A stretch of DNA of 64,000 bases. It comes from Haliscomenobacter sp040403615. GTDB lineage: Bacteria; Bacteroidota; Bacteroidia; Chitinophagales; Saprospiraceae. Below, piece after piece: positions 25,679 through 35,102 of the stretch. The stretch is from positions 10,681 through 74,680 of the forward strand of contig NZ_JBBAKG010000026.1 in assembly GCF_040403615.1 (NCBI RefSeq), in the 5' to 3' direction. A model generated the notes under the pieces. The model made no database searches. It worked only from the letters and a program-made list of their open reading frames with translations, and was not told where the DNA came from. The position numbers and the translations under genes are program-made. Every line of letters begins with the position of its first letter. Positions within the stretch are counted from its first letter, which is position 1.

Positions 25679-26890
25679 ATGTTTAATCCTGTAGAGGTAC
25701 AAAAGCAATTTCCCATATTCACACACTATCCGGATCTGGTTTATTTGGATAACGCGGCAACTACCCAAAAGCCATACATCGTGCTGGCTTTAGAACAAGA
25801 ATATTACGAACGGCACAATGCCAATGTACACCGGGGCATCTACCGATTGGCCGCTGAATCGACGGCATTGTACGAAGGCAGTCGGGAGCGGTGTGGCCGC
25901 TTTTTAAATGCGCCCAACGCACGGCAGATTATTTTCACGAGTGGCACTACGGATGGCATCAATCTGGTAGCGCAGTGTTTTGCTATGCCTCGGCTGGAAG
26001 CTGGCGACCAATTGCTGATCAGTGGCATGGAACACCATTCCAATCTCATTCCCTGGCAACAAGCCTGCCTGGCAAAAAAAGCAGAACTTAAAGTCATACC
26101 CTTCCATGAGAATGGTGAACTGGATGTACAGCAGATCAAGGAAATGCTCAACCCTAAGGTCAAACTCCTGGCCATTACCCATATATCCAACACCCTGGGT
26201 ACCATCAACCCCATTGCCGAAATCATTGCCTTGGCGCACGCTGCTGGCATTCCTGTACTGGTAGATGCCGCTCAAAGTGCGGCATCCCACAAACTGGATG
26301 TACAAGCGCTGGATGTCGATTTTTTGGTTTTTTCGGGACATAAAGTATTTGGCCCTACCGGAACAGGCGTGCTATATGGCAAAGAAAAATGGCTGAACGA
26401 GATGCCGCCTTACCGCTTTGGTGGAGAAATGATTCGGGACGTTACTTTTGAAAAAACGATTTTTGCGCCCATACCTCAAAAATTTGAGGCTGGAACTCCA
26501 AATATTGCGGGGGTGGCTACGCTGTCCAGTGCACTGGATTTTGTGGAAGAATTGGGGCAAGACAACATTGCTGCTCACCTGCAAATACTCTTGGCGCAAG
26601 GAGAAAAACGATTGGCCAATATACCTGGCATTCAGTTTTATGGACAAGCTGCGCATAAATCGGGCATCATTTCTTTTACCCTAGCGGGGGTTCATCCTCA
26701 TGATTTGGCCACCATTTTGGGGCAAAAAGACATTTGTATCCGCGCTGGCCACCATTGCACCCAACCAATTATGGATTTTTATGAAATTCCAGGAACGGCC
26801 AGGGCATCTTTCTCCGTGTACAATACCGTGGAGGATGTAATCAAACTGGAACTGGGATTAAAGGAAGTACTGACGGTTTTAGGCAATTAA
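25679..26890 (+). CDS. sufS: Cysteine desulfurase SufS
   Basis: PLP enzyme removing sulfur from cysteine for iron-sulfur cluster assembly. His120 stacks on PLP in GMEHHSN; Lys222 in SGHKVFGPTGTG forms the Schiff base; Cys360 in RAGHHCTQP is the persulfide Cys, in the short-loop group II (SufS-type) setting. The ATG at 25679 gives 403 residues; a TTG seven codons upstream adds nothing conserved. Pairs functionally with SufU on the other side of moeA. Confidence 0.96.
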   Translation: MFNPVEVQKQFPIFTHYPDLVYLDNAATTQKPYIVLALEQEYYERHNANVHRGIYRLAAESTALYEGSRERCGRFLNAPNARQIIFTSGTTDGINLVAQCFAMPRLEAGDQLLISGMEHHSNLIPWQQACLAKKAELKVIPFHENGELDVQQIKEMLNPKVKLLAITHISNTLGTINPIAEIIALAHAAGIPVLVDAAQSAASHKLDVQALDVDFLVFSGHKVFGPTGTGVLYGKEKWLNEMPPYRFGGEMIRDVTFEKTIFAPIPQKFEAGTPNIAGVATLSSALDFVEELGQDNIAAHLQILLAQGEKRLANIPGIQFYGQAAHKSGIISFTLAGVHPHDLATILGQKDICIRAGHHCTQPIMDFYEIPGTARASFSVYNTVEDVIKLELGLKEVLTVLGN

Positions 26891-26938
26891 ATTTACGAAA
26901 AACACTTTACCTTTTATCAATCAAACAAACAGCTAACC

Positions 26939-28186
26939 ATGAAAACCAATTTTTATAACACCTTGTTTATCTTGCTTTTGCTACCCGTTATTGCTTTTGC
27001 CCAAAAGAAAAAAGAAATAGCCCCTCCTCCCCCACCTGAAATCTATTTCCCGACTGCACAAAACTGGGAACACCGCAGCCCGGAAAGCATGGGATTGAAT
27101 GCAGCAAAAATCAAAGAAGCCATTCAGTACGCGATCGAGCAAGAATCCGGCAATCCGCGCAGCATGGAGCAATCCCATTATCAAAGTTTTGGGAAAGAAC
27201 CATTTGGAGAGGCAATCGGGCCATTTAAAGACCGTGGAGCACCCACCGGATTGATCATTTACAAAGGGTACATCGTTGCCGAGTGGGGCGAACCAGCGCG
27301 GGTAGACATGACCCATAGCGTGACCAAAAGTATGCTCTCCAGTACCGCAGGGCTGGCTTTTGACCGGGGGATGATCAAGAGTGTTTTCGATACGGTTTAT
27401 CCTTACATGGCGCCAATTTGGGTATTGGAAGCTGGAAAACGCTTTGACCAGGCCGAATCCTTTGGCCAACCCAAACTGCTGGATTTGTTCAATACCCCTC
27501 ACAACCGCAAAATAACCTGGGATAACCTGTTGCGACAAACCAGTGCCTGGCAAGGTACCCTCTGGGGTAAGCCCGATTGGGCAGATCGCCCAACTCCAGA
27601 TCCCAAAGAATGGCTGAATCCGGCTCGTCCAGCTCCGGGTACTGCCTACGAATACAACGATACCCGGGTAAATGTACTTTCGCTGGCCATGCTCAATATT
27701 TGGCGGCGGCCACTTCCTCAGGTACTCAAGGAATACATCCTGGATCCAATTGGCGCTTCCAACTCCTGGCGTTGGTTCGGCTACGAAAATTCCTGGGTGC
27801 TGATGGACGGCCAAATGGTACAATCGGTAAGTGGCGGCGGCCATTGGGGTGGCGGTTTGTTCATCAATACGTATGATATGGGAAGGTTTGGCTACTTGAG
27901 TTTGCGCAAGGGCAAATGGAAAAACCAGCAATTGCTTTCGGAAGAATGGTTCAAAATGGCCACTACTCCAACCTCAGTTCAGCCAGGTTATGGTTTTATG
28001 AATTATTTTTTGAACACTGATCAGAAAACCCTACCCAGCGCCCCTGCTAACGTATTTTGGCATTTGGGGAACGGCAACAACGTTATTTTTGTACTGCCAG
28101 ACCAGGATTTTGTGGTGGTTGCCCGCTGGATTAAGAGTGAAGGAATGGATGGTTTAGTTAAAAAAGTGATGGAAGCCAGGAATTAA
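26939..28186 (+). CDS. Secreted serine hydrolase, beta-lactamase class C fold
   Basis: Signal peptide about 1-21 (LFILLLLPVIAFAQ), then a Lys/Pro-rich linker. The penicillin-binding-like domain has the SxxK nucleophile motif SVTK at 127-130 and a YxN motif in TAYEYNDTRVN; a third motif may lie in WHLGNGNN. It may act on peptides or esters rather than beta-lactams. A stretch of about 50 bases separates it from sufS and it is probably independently transcribed. Confidence 0.88.
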   Translation: MKTNFYNTLFILLLLPVIAFAQKKKEIAPPPPPEIYFPTAQNWEHRSPESMGLNAAKIKEAIQYAIEQESGNPRSMEQSHYQSFGKEPFGEAIGPFKDRGAPTGLIIYKGYIVAEWGEPARVDMTHSVTKSMLSSTAGLAFDRGMIKSVFDTVYPYMAPIWVLEAGKRFDQAESFGQPKLLDLFNTPHNRKITWDNLLRQTSAWQGTLWGKPDWADRPTPDPKEWLNPARPAPGTAYEYNDTRVNVLSLAMLNIWRRPLPQVLKEYILDPIGASNSWRWFGYENSWVLMDGQMVQSVSGGGHWGGGLFINTYDMGRFGYLSLRKGKWKNQQLLSEEWFKMATTPTSVQPGYGFMNYFLNTDQKTLPSAPANVFWHLGNGNNVIFVLPDQDFVVVARWIKSEGMDGLVKKVMEARN

Positions 28187-28230
28187 ATTCCAAAAATCAA
28201 TGAAAATCAATTTTTTATAAAATAAAGCTG

Positions 28231-28238
28231 TATCTTTG
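28231..28238 (+). promoter_or_regulatory. Promoter -7 box, first cold-shock gene
   Basis: TATCTTTG matches TAnnTTTG, 37 bases before the ATG; the same box recurs before the second copy. Confidence 0.6.
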
Positions 28239-28275
28239 TTCCGGCAAATTGCCACATCACCATTTACTTTTTGAA

Positions 28276-28467
28276 ATGCATACTGGTACCGTTAAATTTT
28301 TCAACGAATCCAAAGGTTTTGGGTTCATCGTAGACGACGCCTCAAAAGAGGAGTTTTTCGTACACGTTACAGGTTTAGTTGACAATGTCCGTGAAGGTGA
28401 CGCCGTCACTTTTAAAGTTGAAAACGGAAAAAAAGGAATGAACGCAGTAGAAGTTAAACTTGCTTAA
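28276..28467 (+). CDS. Cold-shock domain protein, copy 1
   Basis: 63-residue CspA-type single-stranded RNA/DNA-binding OB-fold protein. RNP1 is KGFGFI and RNP2 is FFVHV. The start MHTGTVKFF (28276) is supported by the family and by the identical second copy; a longer frame from 28249 is part of the leader. Likely an RNA chaperone. Has its own promoter box and terminator. Confidence 0.96.
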   Translation: MHTGTVKFFNESKGFGFIVDDASKEEFFVHVTGLVDNVREGDAVTFKVENGKKGMNAVEVKLA

Positions 28468-28500
28468 TCGCAATTTTAATTTTTCTTGATAAGAGTCCTT

Positions 28501-28530
28501 AACCCCCGGCAAATGAATTTGTCGGGGGTT
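28501..28530 (+). terminator. Terminator of cold-shock copy 1
   Basis: AACCCCCGGCAAAT / ATTTGTCGGGGGTT stem (14 bp, one G-T pair) followed by a T-rich tract. Confidence 0.9.
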
Positions 28531-28577
28531 TTTATTTTTACGCGTGTGTTTAGGAACAAATATTTCTGTTAAGGTTG

Positions 28578-28585
28578 TATCTTTG
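28578..28585 (+). promoter_or_regulatory. Promoter -7 box, second cold-shock gene
   Basis: TATCTTTG, the same box at the same distance from the ATG as in copy 1, although surrounding bases differ. Confidence 0.6.
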
Positions 28586-28622
28586 ATCTGGCAAATCGCC
28601 ATATCACCATTTACTTTTTGAA

Positions 28623-28814
28623 ATGCATACTGGTACCGTTAAATTTTTCAACGAATCCAAAGGTTTTGGGTTCATCGTAGACGACGCCTCAAAAGAGGAG
28701 TTTTTCGTACACGTTACAGGTTTAGTTGACAATGTCCGTGAAGGTGACGCCGTCACTTTTAAAGTTGAAAACGGAAAAAAAGGAATGAACGCAGTAGAAG
28801 TTAAACTTGCTTAA
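28623..28814 (+). CDS. Cold-shock domain protein, copy 2
   Basis: Encodes exactly the same 63 residues as the first copy with no nucleotide change that I can find. Same RNP1 (KGFGFI) and RNP2 (FFVHV). The different bases around its promoter may allow different expression. Confidence 0.96.
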   Translation: MHTGTVKFFNESKGFGFIVDDASKEEFFVHVTGLVDNVREGDAVTFKVENGKKGMNAVEVKLA

Positions 28815-28847
28815 TCGCAATTTTAATTTTTCTTGATAAGAGTCCTT

Positions 28848-28877
28848 AACCCCCGGCAAATGAATTTGTCGGGGGTT
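28848..28877 (+). terminator. Terminator of cold-shock copy 2
   Basis: Same stem as after copy 1, followed by TTCTTATTTTTT. It lies 20 bases from the stop of the convergent giant adhesin gene. Confidence 0.88.
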
Positions 28878-28897
28878 CTTATTTTTTACCACTTTCG

Positions 28898-31800
28898 CTA
28901 TCGAATTAGGGTTACATCTCCTTCTTCAAAAAACTCTACCCCATCCACGCCCATTACTTTAATGTACCATGCAAATACCGCCGATTCCTTTTTCTGTCCC
29001 TTGTGGGTACCATCCCAGCCGTGAGGCCGAATGAGGCGAGGATTAAAGTTTTCCCGACTGAACATCTTGTTGCCCCAACGATCGTACACCTCAAAAATGA
29101 CCACTTTTTCAATGTCTGGTCCAGCTTCAATGTCAAAGAAATCGTTGATGTTGTCTCCATTGGGTGAAAAAGCATTGGGTACATAAAAGCTTGGATTGGG
29201 ATCTACGGTAACCGTCGTGACTGCCCGCGCAGTACATCCATTGGTATCGGCAATAACTGCTGTAAAATCTGTCGTTTCAAACAATTGAATTTTAAAGCTG
29301 CGACAAGTATCGCAGGCCAATTTTGCTTTAGGATTTGTAGTTGTCCATTTGAAATTTTCGACCGATTCCGGATTCAGGTTACTTGACGATTGCAAACGAA
29401 CCGTTCTGCCCCGCAGAATAAATTGAGGTGGGGTCACCTGTAAGTCTGCTTCCACTCCTGGATTGATGGTTACGACCTGATTCCATTCACAACCACGTAC
29501 GTCCTGCACTGCAACGACATAATTGCCATCCTGGAGGTTTTTGAAAACCGTACTGGTTCCAAAAGTACCTTGTTTTCCCAAGCGGTATAAAAATGGACCT
29601 TCTCCACCATTGACATTGATCACATCTATCGCGCCGTTTTTTTGCAGTGCACAAGAAACGTGTTTTACATTGATCTCCAGGCTATCTGGCGAATTATTGA
29701 ACAAGGTCACTTCCACTGTATCGGTTTTTCTACAACCATTCTTCGTGTTTTCCACTTCCAGAATATAGGTGCCGGGTTCATCCACTGAAGGTTGTGCATC
29801 TTTTCGGGTAAAAAATGTATTCCCAATCTGAAACCAGCGGAAATTTGCATTGGTCTGATTATTCGAACCAATAGTGATGCTAGGATTGGAGCAATCCAGT
29901 TCCCGATCCGGTCCAGCGTCAGCCGAAGGAGCAAGCGTATCTGTTACAATCTGGACAGAATCCACGGCAAAACATCCATTGAATTCACTTTTCACATAAA
30001 AGAGGTAAGTTCCGGTACTCCCTAAAGTGAGGCGAGGCTCAGTGGTTAAGGTGTCGGTTTTTACGGCATTTCGTCTTTCCCAACGGTAGGTCCAGATTTC
30101 ATCTGGCGGCGCTTGGGTCACACTGAGGGTAACCGAATCGCGGACACAACTGAGGGGTTCAACACCATAAATAGCTGCAACGGGCTTTTGAATATCCCGA
30201 ACCGCGGTATAACTGGCTAAACTGATGCATCCCGAGCGGGTATCGATGAATTGGAGCGTATATTTGCCTTCACCCCTGATCACCAATTGATTGGTTTGCT
30301 CATCCAGAAGATCCCGGCCTGATGCATCCAGCCATTGATATTGGTAGCGATTGCCCACTTTATTTCCACTGCCAATCAAACGCATCGTGTCTATTTTACA
30401 GGTCAATTGACCTATGCCACTTACGGTGATTTCAGGGTAAATAGATAGATCCTCCACATCAACAGAGTCCTTTGGCGAATTGCAACCATGCAGGGTATCT
30501 TTGACAATCAAAGTATACTTTCCTGGAAGGACAATGTTTGGCATTTGCTGCCCCTGATTGGATTTATTAATGCCTGGGCCTGTCCAAACAAACTGGCCTT
30601 GGCCTGAAATTGGCGTTCCGAGGTTGATGCTGCGCCAAATACAGCTCAACACCGTGTCTGGGCCAGCATCGGCAATCGGAATTTCAAACCTTTCCACGCG
30701 AATAGAATCCAATTGCTCACAACCTCCTGCATTGGCCACGCGCATGTAATAAGTACCTGCGGTATCAATCACCCTGGTCGTTCCCTGATAGCCATCCAAC
30801 CAACTGTATTGCTCAAATTTCGGGCTAATTTCAAGGGTAGTTTGACCTCCAGCACAGAAAAACGGGTTGCCCAAAAATTTAAATACCGGAATTTGCCCTT
30901 GATTCAGTAGAAAGGTATCTCGGTTGTAGCATCCATTTTGCCCCAGCACCCTCAAACCATAAAGTCCCGGCTGGGTCGTTTTAATGACCCGAGTGGTATC
31001 ACCAGTACTCCATTGGTAAGCAGGAAAAGTGGTAGAGCTTTGTATCGTGGCAGTATCGCCTGGACAGATTTGATCCGGACTGATGATCTCAATCGGAGGA
31101 GCAGGTTTCAGAAACACGGTAATCAATGCATTTCCAACACAATTCAAACTATCGGTAACCGTCACTCCAAAGATGCCTTTATCTGTAATATTGATGCTGC
31201 TGCTGGTTTCGCCAGTACTCCAGGAATAGGTAGCAAAGTCAGTACCAACGTCCAAGGAAATGGTATCTTTTTCGCACAAAAAGCGTTCGCCATCAATAAT
31301 TGGAAAAGGCAATTTACTTTGCAACACCAATACTTGAGCACTACCTGGGCAGCCGTTTTTACCAAAAACCTGAACCGCGTAAGGCCCTGCAGTCAAAACC
31401 TCGATTGAGCGGGCTGTATCATTGTTGCTGTTTGTCCAAAGGTAAGCGCTGTAGCCAGGGCTAGCGGTGAGAATGGTTTTTTCATTCCTGCAAATGATCA
31501 AATCGCCAGTGATACTGATGGGGGGTGCAGGTTTTTCGAAGATGTTTTTTTCACCGTAAGCCTTACACCCATTTCGATCAATGGTATTCAGGGTAATCTT
31601 TCCACCCTTTCTGATATTGATACCCGCAGTGGTAGCTCCAGTAGACCATTGATAGCTTTTGAAACTACCATTTAAGGAAAAAAGCAGAATACCTTGTCCT
31701 TCGCAAATCTCAGTTGGCCCGGAAATGATAGGTGTATCTACATCGACTGGCCTTACTGGATAGAACGTATTGCTTTTGCATCCATTGCTGTCTACCACTT

Positions 31801-34552
31801 CTACATCATAGCGTCCTTCCTTACTTACATTGATGGTTTGAGTGGAAGCTCCATTCGACCATTTGTAACTATTAAATCCTGAACCAGAATCCAACAGCAC
31901 TGAGTTTCCCCGGCAAAGGATTTTTTCCATGCCCATACCTTGGGGAAGCTTGGGCGTAACCAGGGGAAGATTAATAGAGTCGCGGTTTATGCAGCCATTC
32001 GTGCCGGTAGTGACCAGAATGTAAAGCCCTGGACTGCTAACGGAGATAGTAGGAGAAGTTCTGCCATTGAACCAATCGTAAGTTGCAAAACCTGGTGTAC
32101 CGATCAGCGTTGCCCTGGTTCCATTGCAAATGACTTTATCTCCGCTAATTTCAGGTTTTGGATTGGCAAGCAACTGCACCGTAAGGGAGGTATCTTTTGT
32201 ACAATTGTTGAAATCCGTAACGGTCAGTCTATAAACGCCTCCTGTAGCAATTTGAATTTCGGTAAGGGTATCTCCAGTAGACCAACGGTATTGCTGGTAA
32301 CCCAATACACTGCTGAGTATGGTTTTTTCACCTGCACAAAGCTGGGTAAGCCCTTGTATCGATGGGATGGGATTTGAAACCCGAATTACATTGACCGAAT
32401 CCTTAGCACTGCATCCATTGCCATCAAAAACCCTGACCGTTAAAGGGCCGGATTGATTGATCAAAACAGAAGAATTGGTGCTGCCATTTGACCACTGGTA
32501 GGTCAAATAGGCCCTTGATAATCCGATGGAACTGGATTCGCCAGGGCAAAGAACCAAATCCCCTTGAATATCAGGTGTAGGGTTTGAAAATACTTGCACT
32601 GCAATGGTATCCACACCTTTACAACCATTAGCGGAGGTAACAATCACCGAATATTTACCGGGTAAAGTCACTGGAATGCTGGAATTCGTAGATCCATTTG
32701 ACCACTCGTAAGCACTATAGCTCCCTGGTGTGATGTCTGATTTTTCGCCACTGCACAATTTGGTTTTGCCTTGAATAACCGGTCTCGGATAGGGAATGGT
32801 ATCAATGGTTGCAGCAGCAACTCCTTGACACCCAAATCCATCTGTAACTGAAACGCGGTAAGTACCCGGGGTAGTTATTTTAATGGTTCTGACCGTGTCT
32901 GTAGTAGACCACAAATAAGCCCGAAAACCTGGGTCAGCGATGAGTACAGCTGAACTGTTGCCGCAAAAAAACTTGTCGCCTCCAACCTGGATGGCGGGAT
33001 TGGAGCGTTCGATAACACTGAAACTACTTGATGCGGTACAGCCAAATTCACTGGTAACGGTAAGATTTACAGGGCCGGGTGTTGAGATTACATCTTCCTG
33101 AGTCAATGTGCCTGATGACCATTTGTACGTAAATTTATTGCCCGCTGGGCCGCGCAAAATGGTATTTGAACCCTGGCAATAAAATCCTGGGCCGGAGATA
33201 TTCGCCGGTGGGTTGCTTTTTAATTCTACCAGTTTTGATCCTTGAATGATACATCCTTCGGGATCTGTTATTGTGATGGTGTAGGTTCCTGCGGCATTGA
33301 CGACAGTGGAATTTCCTGCCGACCCCGTAGACCAGCTATACGTTCCCAGGTTAAGCGGCACTTCAAGACGGGTTATTTCTCCGGGGCAAAGGATAGAATC
33401 TCCGGTAATCAATGGATTGGGCACTGATTTCTGGCGAATTTGAATGGAGGCTTCAGCCTGGCATCCATCTGTAGTGGTAACCGTAACGCTGAACAAACCA
33501 GCCCTTGCTCCAAAGTAAGTATCCCCTTGCTTGCTATCTTGCCAGCGGTATCCGGCATATCCCTTGGGGGCTATGATGTCGGTGCTGAGATTTGGACATA
33601 AAAAGGTATCCGCCATTAGTTTTACCACTGGTGCTGGCGTAACATTGATGACCACTGAATCTGAATGGATACAATTGCCTTCTTCAACAATAAATTCATA
33701 GACCAGGCGGCCTGAAAAACTTATGGGAATTTTGAGAATAGCATTGGTGCGGCCGTTTGCCTGTACAAAATTGGCACCTACCCCGCCTTTGGCCTTCCAA
33801 ATGTATTTCTCCCCTTTGTTGGTAAAAGTTGCCGAACCCCTCAAGTTGAGCGTAGATCCGGCGCATACGGTGGTATCGTTGCTGGTGGTAAGCCGAACCA
33901 AATCACAGTTGGGGTTGGCGATACAATTGAGGAAAGGGGCAGCTGGGCCGTCCCAATCAAATATATAGTTTTTTACCTTAGTGGAATCAAACGCACCTGG
34001 GCAAAAGCCTACAAAAAAGTCGATCAACATGAAAAAGCCTTGTCCGGGTTGAACGGTCATCGGCTTTAACCAGCCGTCAACCAATGGTCCCGACAAGGTT
34101 TCGGTGGTATCCGTTTCATTTGGCCGCATTCCACCCACAATGGGGGCTCCCAGCGTACTGGTTGGAGGCTGATAAAAGGAACACCGAATGGGTTTGCCCA
34201 ATTGGTCACAATTTACATCCGAGGGGTAAATTGCAAAGTCAAAATCTTGAATGCAATTTTGGTTGACTCGGTCGGTAATGCTGAACCATACTTGGGTGTT
34301 GGGAGGCATATCTTTACGAAACTCAAAGTAGAACCAGCTACTGATGTTTTCGCGACGTTGCAAGCAACCCTGGTCATTTTTAGGGTTGGCAAAATCATCG
34401 ATTCCTCCACCCAATGGCAAGAATGGAAACGTGGTGTCGCTACAGATAACTTTGGCTGTCCGACAATCAACGTTTGGCCGTTGGGCTTGTGCATAAAATG
34501 TAAATAAAATGGGTAAGACCCAAATCGAGTTTTTGAGATAACGAATTCCCAT
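28898..34552 (-). CDS. Giant secreted repeat adhesin with gliding-motility C-terminal domain
   Basis: About 1,884 residues. Signal peptide (MGIRYLKNSIWVLPILF to YAQAQ), an N-terminal Cys-rich domain of about 230 residues (WFYFEFRKDMPP), one divergent Ig-like unit, then 14 tandem repeats of about 83 residues with the pattern C-x-G/N...YxW(S/T)xG...V-T-D-xx-GC; each has two Cys suited to a disulfide. Four longer related repeats follow (ADAGPDTVLSC, IYGVEPLSC, etc.), then one SprB-like repeat (VKHVSCALQKNGAIDVINV), then the C-terminal T9SS type B sorting domain (YVPNAFSPNGDNINDFF, YDRWGNKMF). Likely exported by T9SS and surface-exposed. The start MGIRYLK (34552) puts the signal peptide at the N-terminus; an ATG 12 codons earlier is less likely. 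Confidence 0.93.
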   Translation of the reverse strand: MGIRYLKNSIWVLPILFTFYAQAQRPNVDCRTAKVICSDTTFPFLPLGGGIDDFANPKNDQGCLQRRENISSWFYFEFRKDMPPNTQVWFSITDRVNQNCIQDFDFAIYPSDVNCDQLGKPIRCSFYQPPTSTLGAPIVGGMRPNETDTTETLSGPLVDGWLKPMTVQPGQGFFMLIDFFVGFCPGAFDSTKVKNYIFDWDGPAAPFLNCIANPNCDLVRLTTSNDTTVCAGSTLNLRGSATFTNKGEKYIWKAKGGVGANFVQANGRTNAILKIPISFSGRLVYEFIVEEGNCIHSDSVVINVTPAPVVKLMADTFLCPNLSTDIIAPKGYAGYRWQDSKQGDTYFGARAGLFSVTVTTTDGCQAEASIQIRQKSVPNPLITGDSILCPGEITRLEVPLNLGTYSWSTGSAGNSTVVNAAGTYTITITDPEGCIIQGSKLVELKSNPPANISGPGFYCQGSNTILRGPAGNKFTYKWSSGTLTQEDVISTPGPVNLTVTSEFGCTASSSFSVIERSNPAIQVGGDKFFCGNSSAVLIADPGFRAYLWSTTDTVRTIKITTPGTYRVSVTDGFGCQGVAAATIDTIPYPRPVIQGKTKLCSGEKSDITPGSYSAYEWSNGSTNSSIPVTLPGKYSVIVTSANGCKGVDTIAVQVFSNPTPDIQGDLVLCPGESSSIGLSRAYLTYQWSNGSTNSSVLINQSGPLTVRVFDGNGCSAKDSVNVIRVSNPIPSIQGLTQLCAGEKTILSSVLGYQQYRWSTGDTLTEIQIATGGVYRLTVTDFNNCTKDTSLTVQLLANPKPEISGDKVICNGTRATLIGTPGFATYDWFNGRTSPTISVSSPGLYILVTTGTNGCINRDSINLPLVTPKLPQGMGMEKILCRGNSVLLDSGSGFNSYKWSNGASTQTINVSKEGRYDVEVVDSNGCKSNTFYPVRPVDVDTPIISGPTEICEGQGILLFSLNGSFKSYQWSTGATTAGINIRKGGKITLNTIDRNGCKAYGEKNIFEKPAPPISITGDLIICRNEKTILTASPGYSAYLWTNSNNDTARSIEVLTAGPYAVQVFGKNGCPGSAQVLVLQSKLPFPIIDGERFLCEKDTISLDVGTDFATYSWSTGETSSSINITDKGIFGVTVTDSLNCVGNALITVFLKPAPPIEIISPDQICPGDTATIQSSTTFPAYQWSTGDTTRVIKTTQPGLYGLRVLGQNGCYNRDTFLLNQGQIPVFKFLGNPFFCAGGQTTLEISPKFEQYSWLDGYQGTTRVIDTAGTYYMRVANAGGCEQLDSIRVERFEIPIADAGPDTVLSCIWRSINLGTPISGQGQFVWTGPGINKSNQGQQMPNIVLPGKYTLIVKDTLHGCNSPKDSVDVEDLSIYPEITVSGIGQLTCKIDTMRLIGSGNKVGNRYQYQWLDASGRDLLDEQTNQLVIRGEGKYTLQFIDTRSGCISLASYTAVRDIQKPVAAIYGVEPLSCVRDSVTLSVTQAPPDEIWTYRWERRNAVKTDTLTTEPRLTLGSTGTYLFYVKSEFNGCFAVDSVQIVTDTLAPSADAGPDRELDCSNPSITIGSNNQTNANFRWFQIGNTFFTRKDAQPSVDEPGTYILEVENTKNGCRKTDTVEVTLFNNSPDSLEINVKHVSCALQKNGAIDVINVNGGEGPFLYRLGKQGTFGTSTVFKNLQDGNYVVAVQDVRGCEWNQVVTINPGVEADLQVTPPQFILRGRTVRLQSSSNLNPESVENFKWTTTNPKAKLACDTCRSFKIQLFETTDFTAVIADTNGCTARAVTTVTVDPNPSFYVPNAFSPNGDNINDFFDIEAGPDIEKVVIFEVYDRWGNKMFSRENFNPRLIRPHGWDGTHKGQKKESAVFAWYIKVMGVDGVEFFEEGDVTLIR

Positions 34553-35102
34553 GCGTGTTTTTTTAGTTGCCCTACAACTCCAGAACAACAGTTTTGGAGT
34601 GCCAGTGTTCTAAACAATAGCTTTGACCCGGGATAGGTGCAAATTCAGTACAATATGTTCACAGGAATACTAAGGCTGGAATGCAGACCAAAATGGATAA
34701 ATAAATCTCCTTTTTACTAAACTAACGAAAAAAAGACCAGAACGGTACGTGAGGGGGCCGTACGAAAGCAAAAATAAATTATATTTCTAAAATGGAGAGG
34801 GAATTTTTAAAAGAAAGAAAAAATGTTGCCTTGGTAGTGGGGCAAAAATAAGTGATCATTTTTCTTGAGCCAGAGGATTAGATAAGACACTTGAAATGAA
34901 ACGTTTACTTATCTAATCCTCTGGCAAAATGATCACTTATTTTTTTATCGCCCCTTGGCAACTACGCAGAAAAATTAACTTCCCGATTTTGGGTTTTGAA
35001 TAGGAAGCCTAACGGTTCATTTCAAGTGAGCTTTCTATTCAAAAGCCTCTAAAAATTGGGAAGTAATTTTTTGCGTCATCCTTATTTCCAAGGCAACATC
35101 CT
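34553..35102. other. Intergenic region between adhesin and ABC ATPase
   Basis: 550 bases between two minus-strand genes. The right half is filled by the structured element at 34823-35099. The left part (34553-34822) holds no ORF or clear promoter box that I can support; it should contain the adhesin promoter. Confidence 0.6.
34823..35099 (-). other. Structured element: outer stem enclosing two long hairpins with complementary loops
   Basis: Outer stem: ATGTTGCCTTGG (34823-34834) pairs perfectly with CCAAGGCAACAT (35088-35099). Left hairpin: 34839-34886 pairs with 34908-34954 (core AATAAGTGATCATTTT and GCCAGAGGATTAGATAAG), one 7-base bulge. Right hairpin: 34965-35007 pairs with 35031-35075 (TTTTGAATAG and CTTCCC blocks). 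The left loop carries CACTTGAAATGAA (34888-34900) and the right loop its exact reverse complement TTCATTTCAAGTG (35016-35028). On the minus strand the element starts three bases past the ABC ATPase stop, and the outer stem is followed by TTTTTT. It may be a decorated terminator, a structured RNA or a mobile palindrome. Confidence 0.85.

Larger units (their letters stand above)
28230..28877 (+). repeat. Tandem duplication of a whole cold-shock gene unit
   Basis: Two copies, 347 bases apart, each comprising TATCTTTG promoter box, leader, 192-base CDS, 3' UTR and terminator. From just before each ATG to the terminator I find no difference; only the promoter-proximal leader and the bases after the terminator differ. 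Confidence 0.95.

Noticed and set aside
26981..27931. Minus-strand frame of 316 codons inside the serine hydrolase gene
   Set aside because: Antisense to an SxxK hydrolase with clear motifs.
28898..34552. CRISPR-like array from the repeats of the giant adhesin gene
   Set aside because: The repeats are about 250 bases, coding, diverged in DNA and without spacers.
34823..35099. Integron attC site or IS200/IS605 end
   Set aside because: No integrase or Y1 transposase gene is nearby and no cleavage-site motif is visible, though mobility by an enzyme encoded elsewhere is not excluded.
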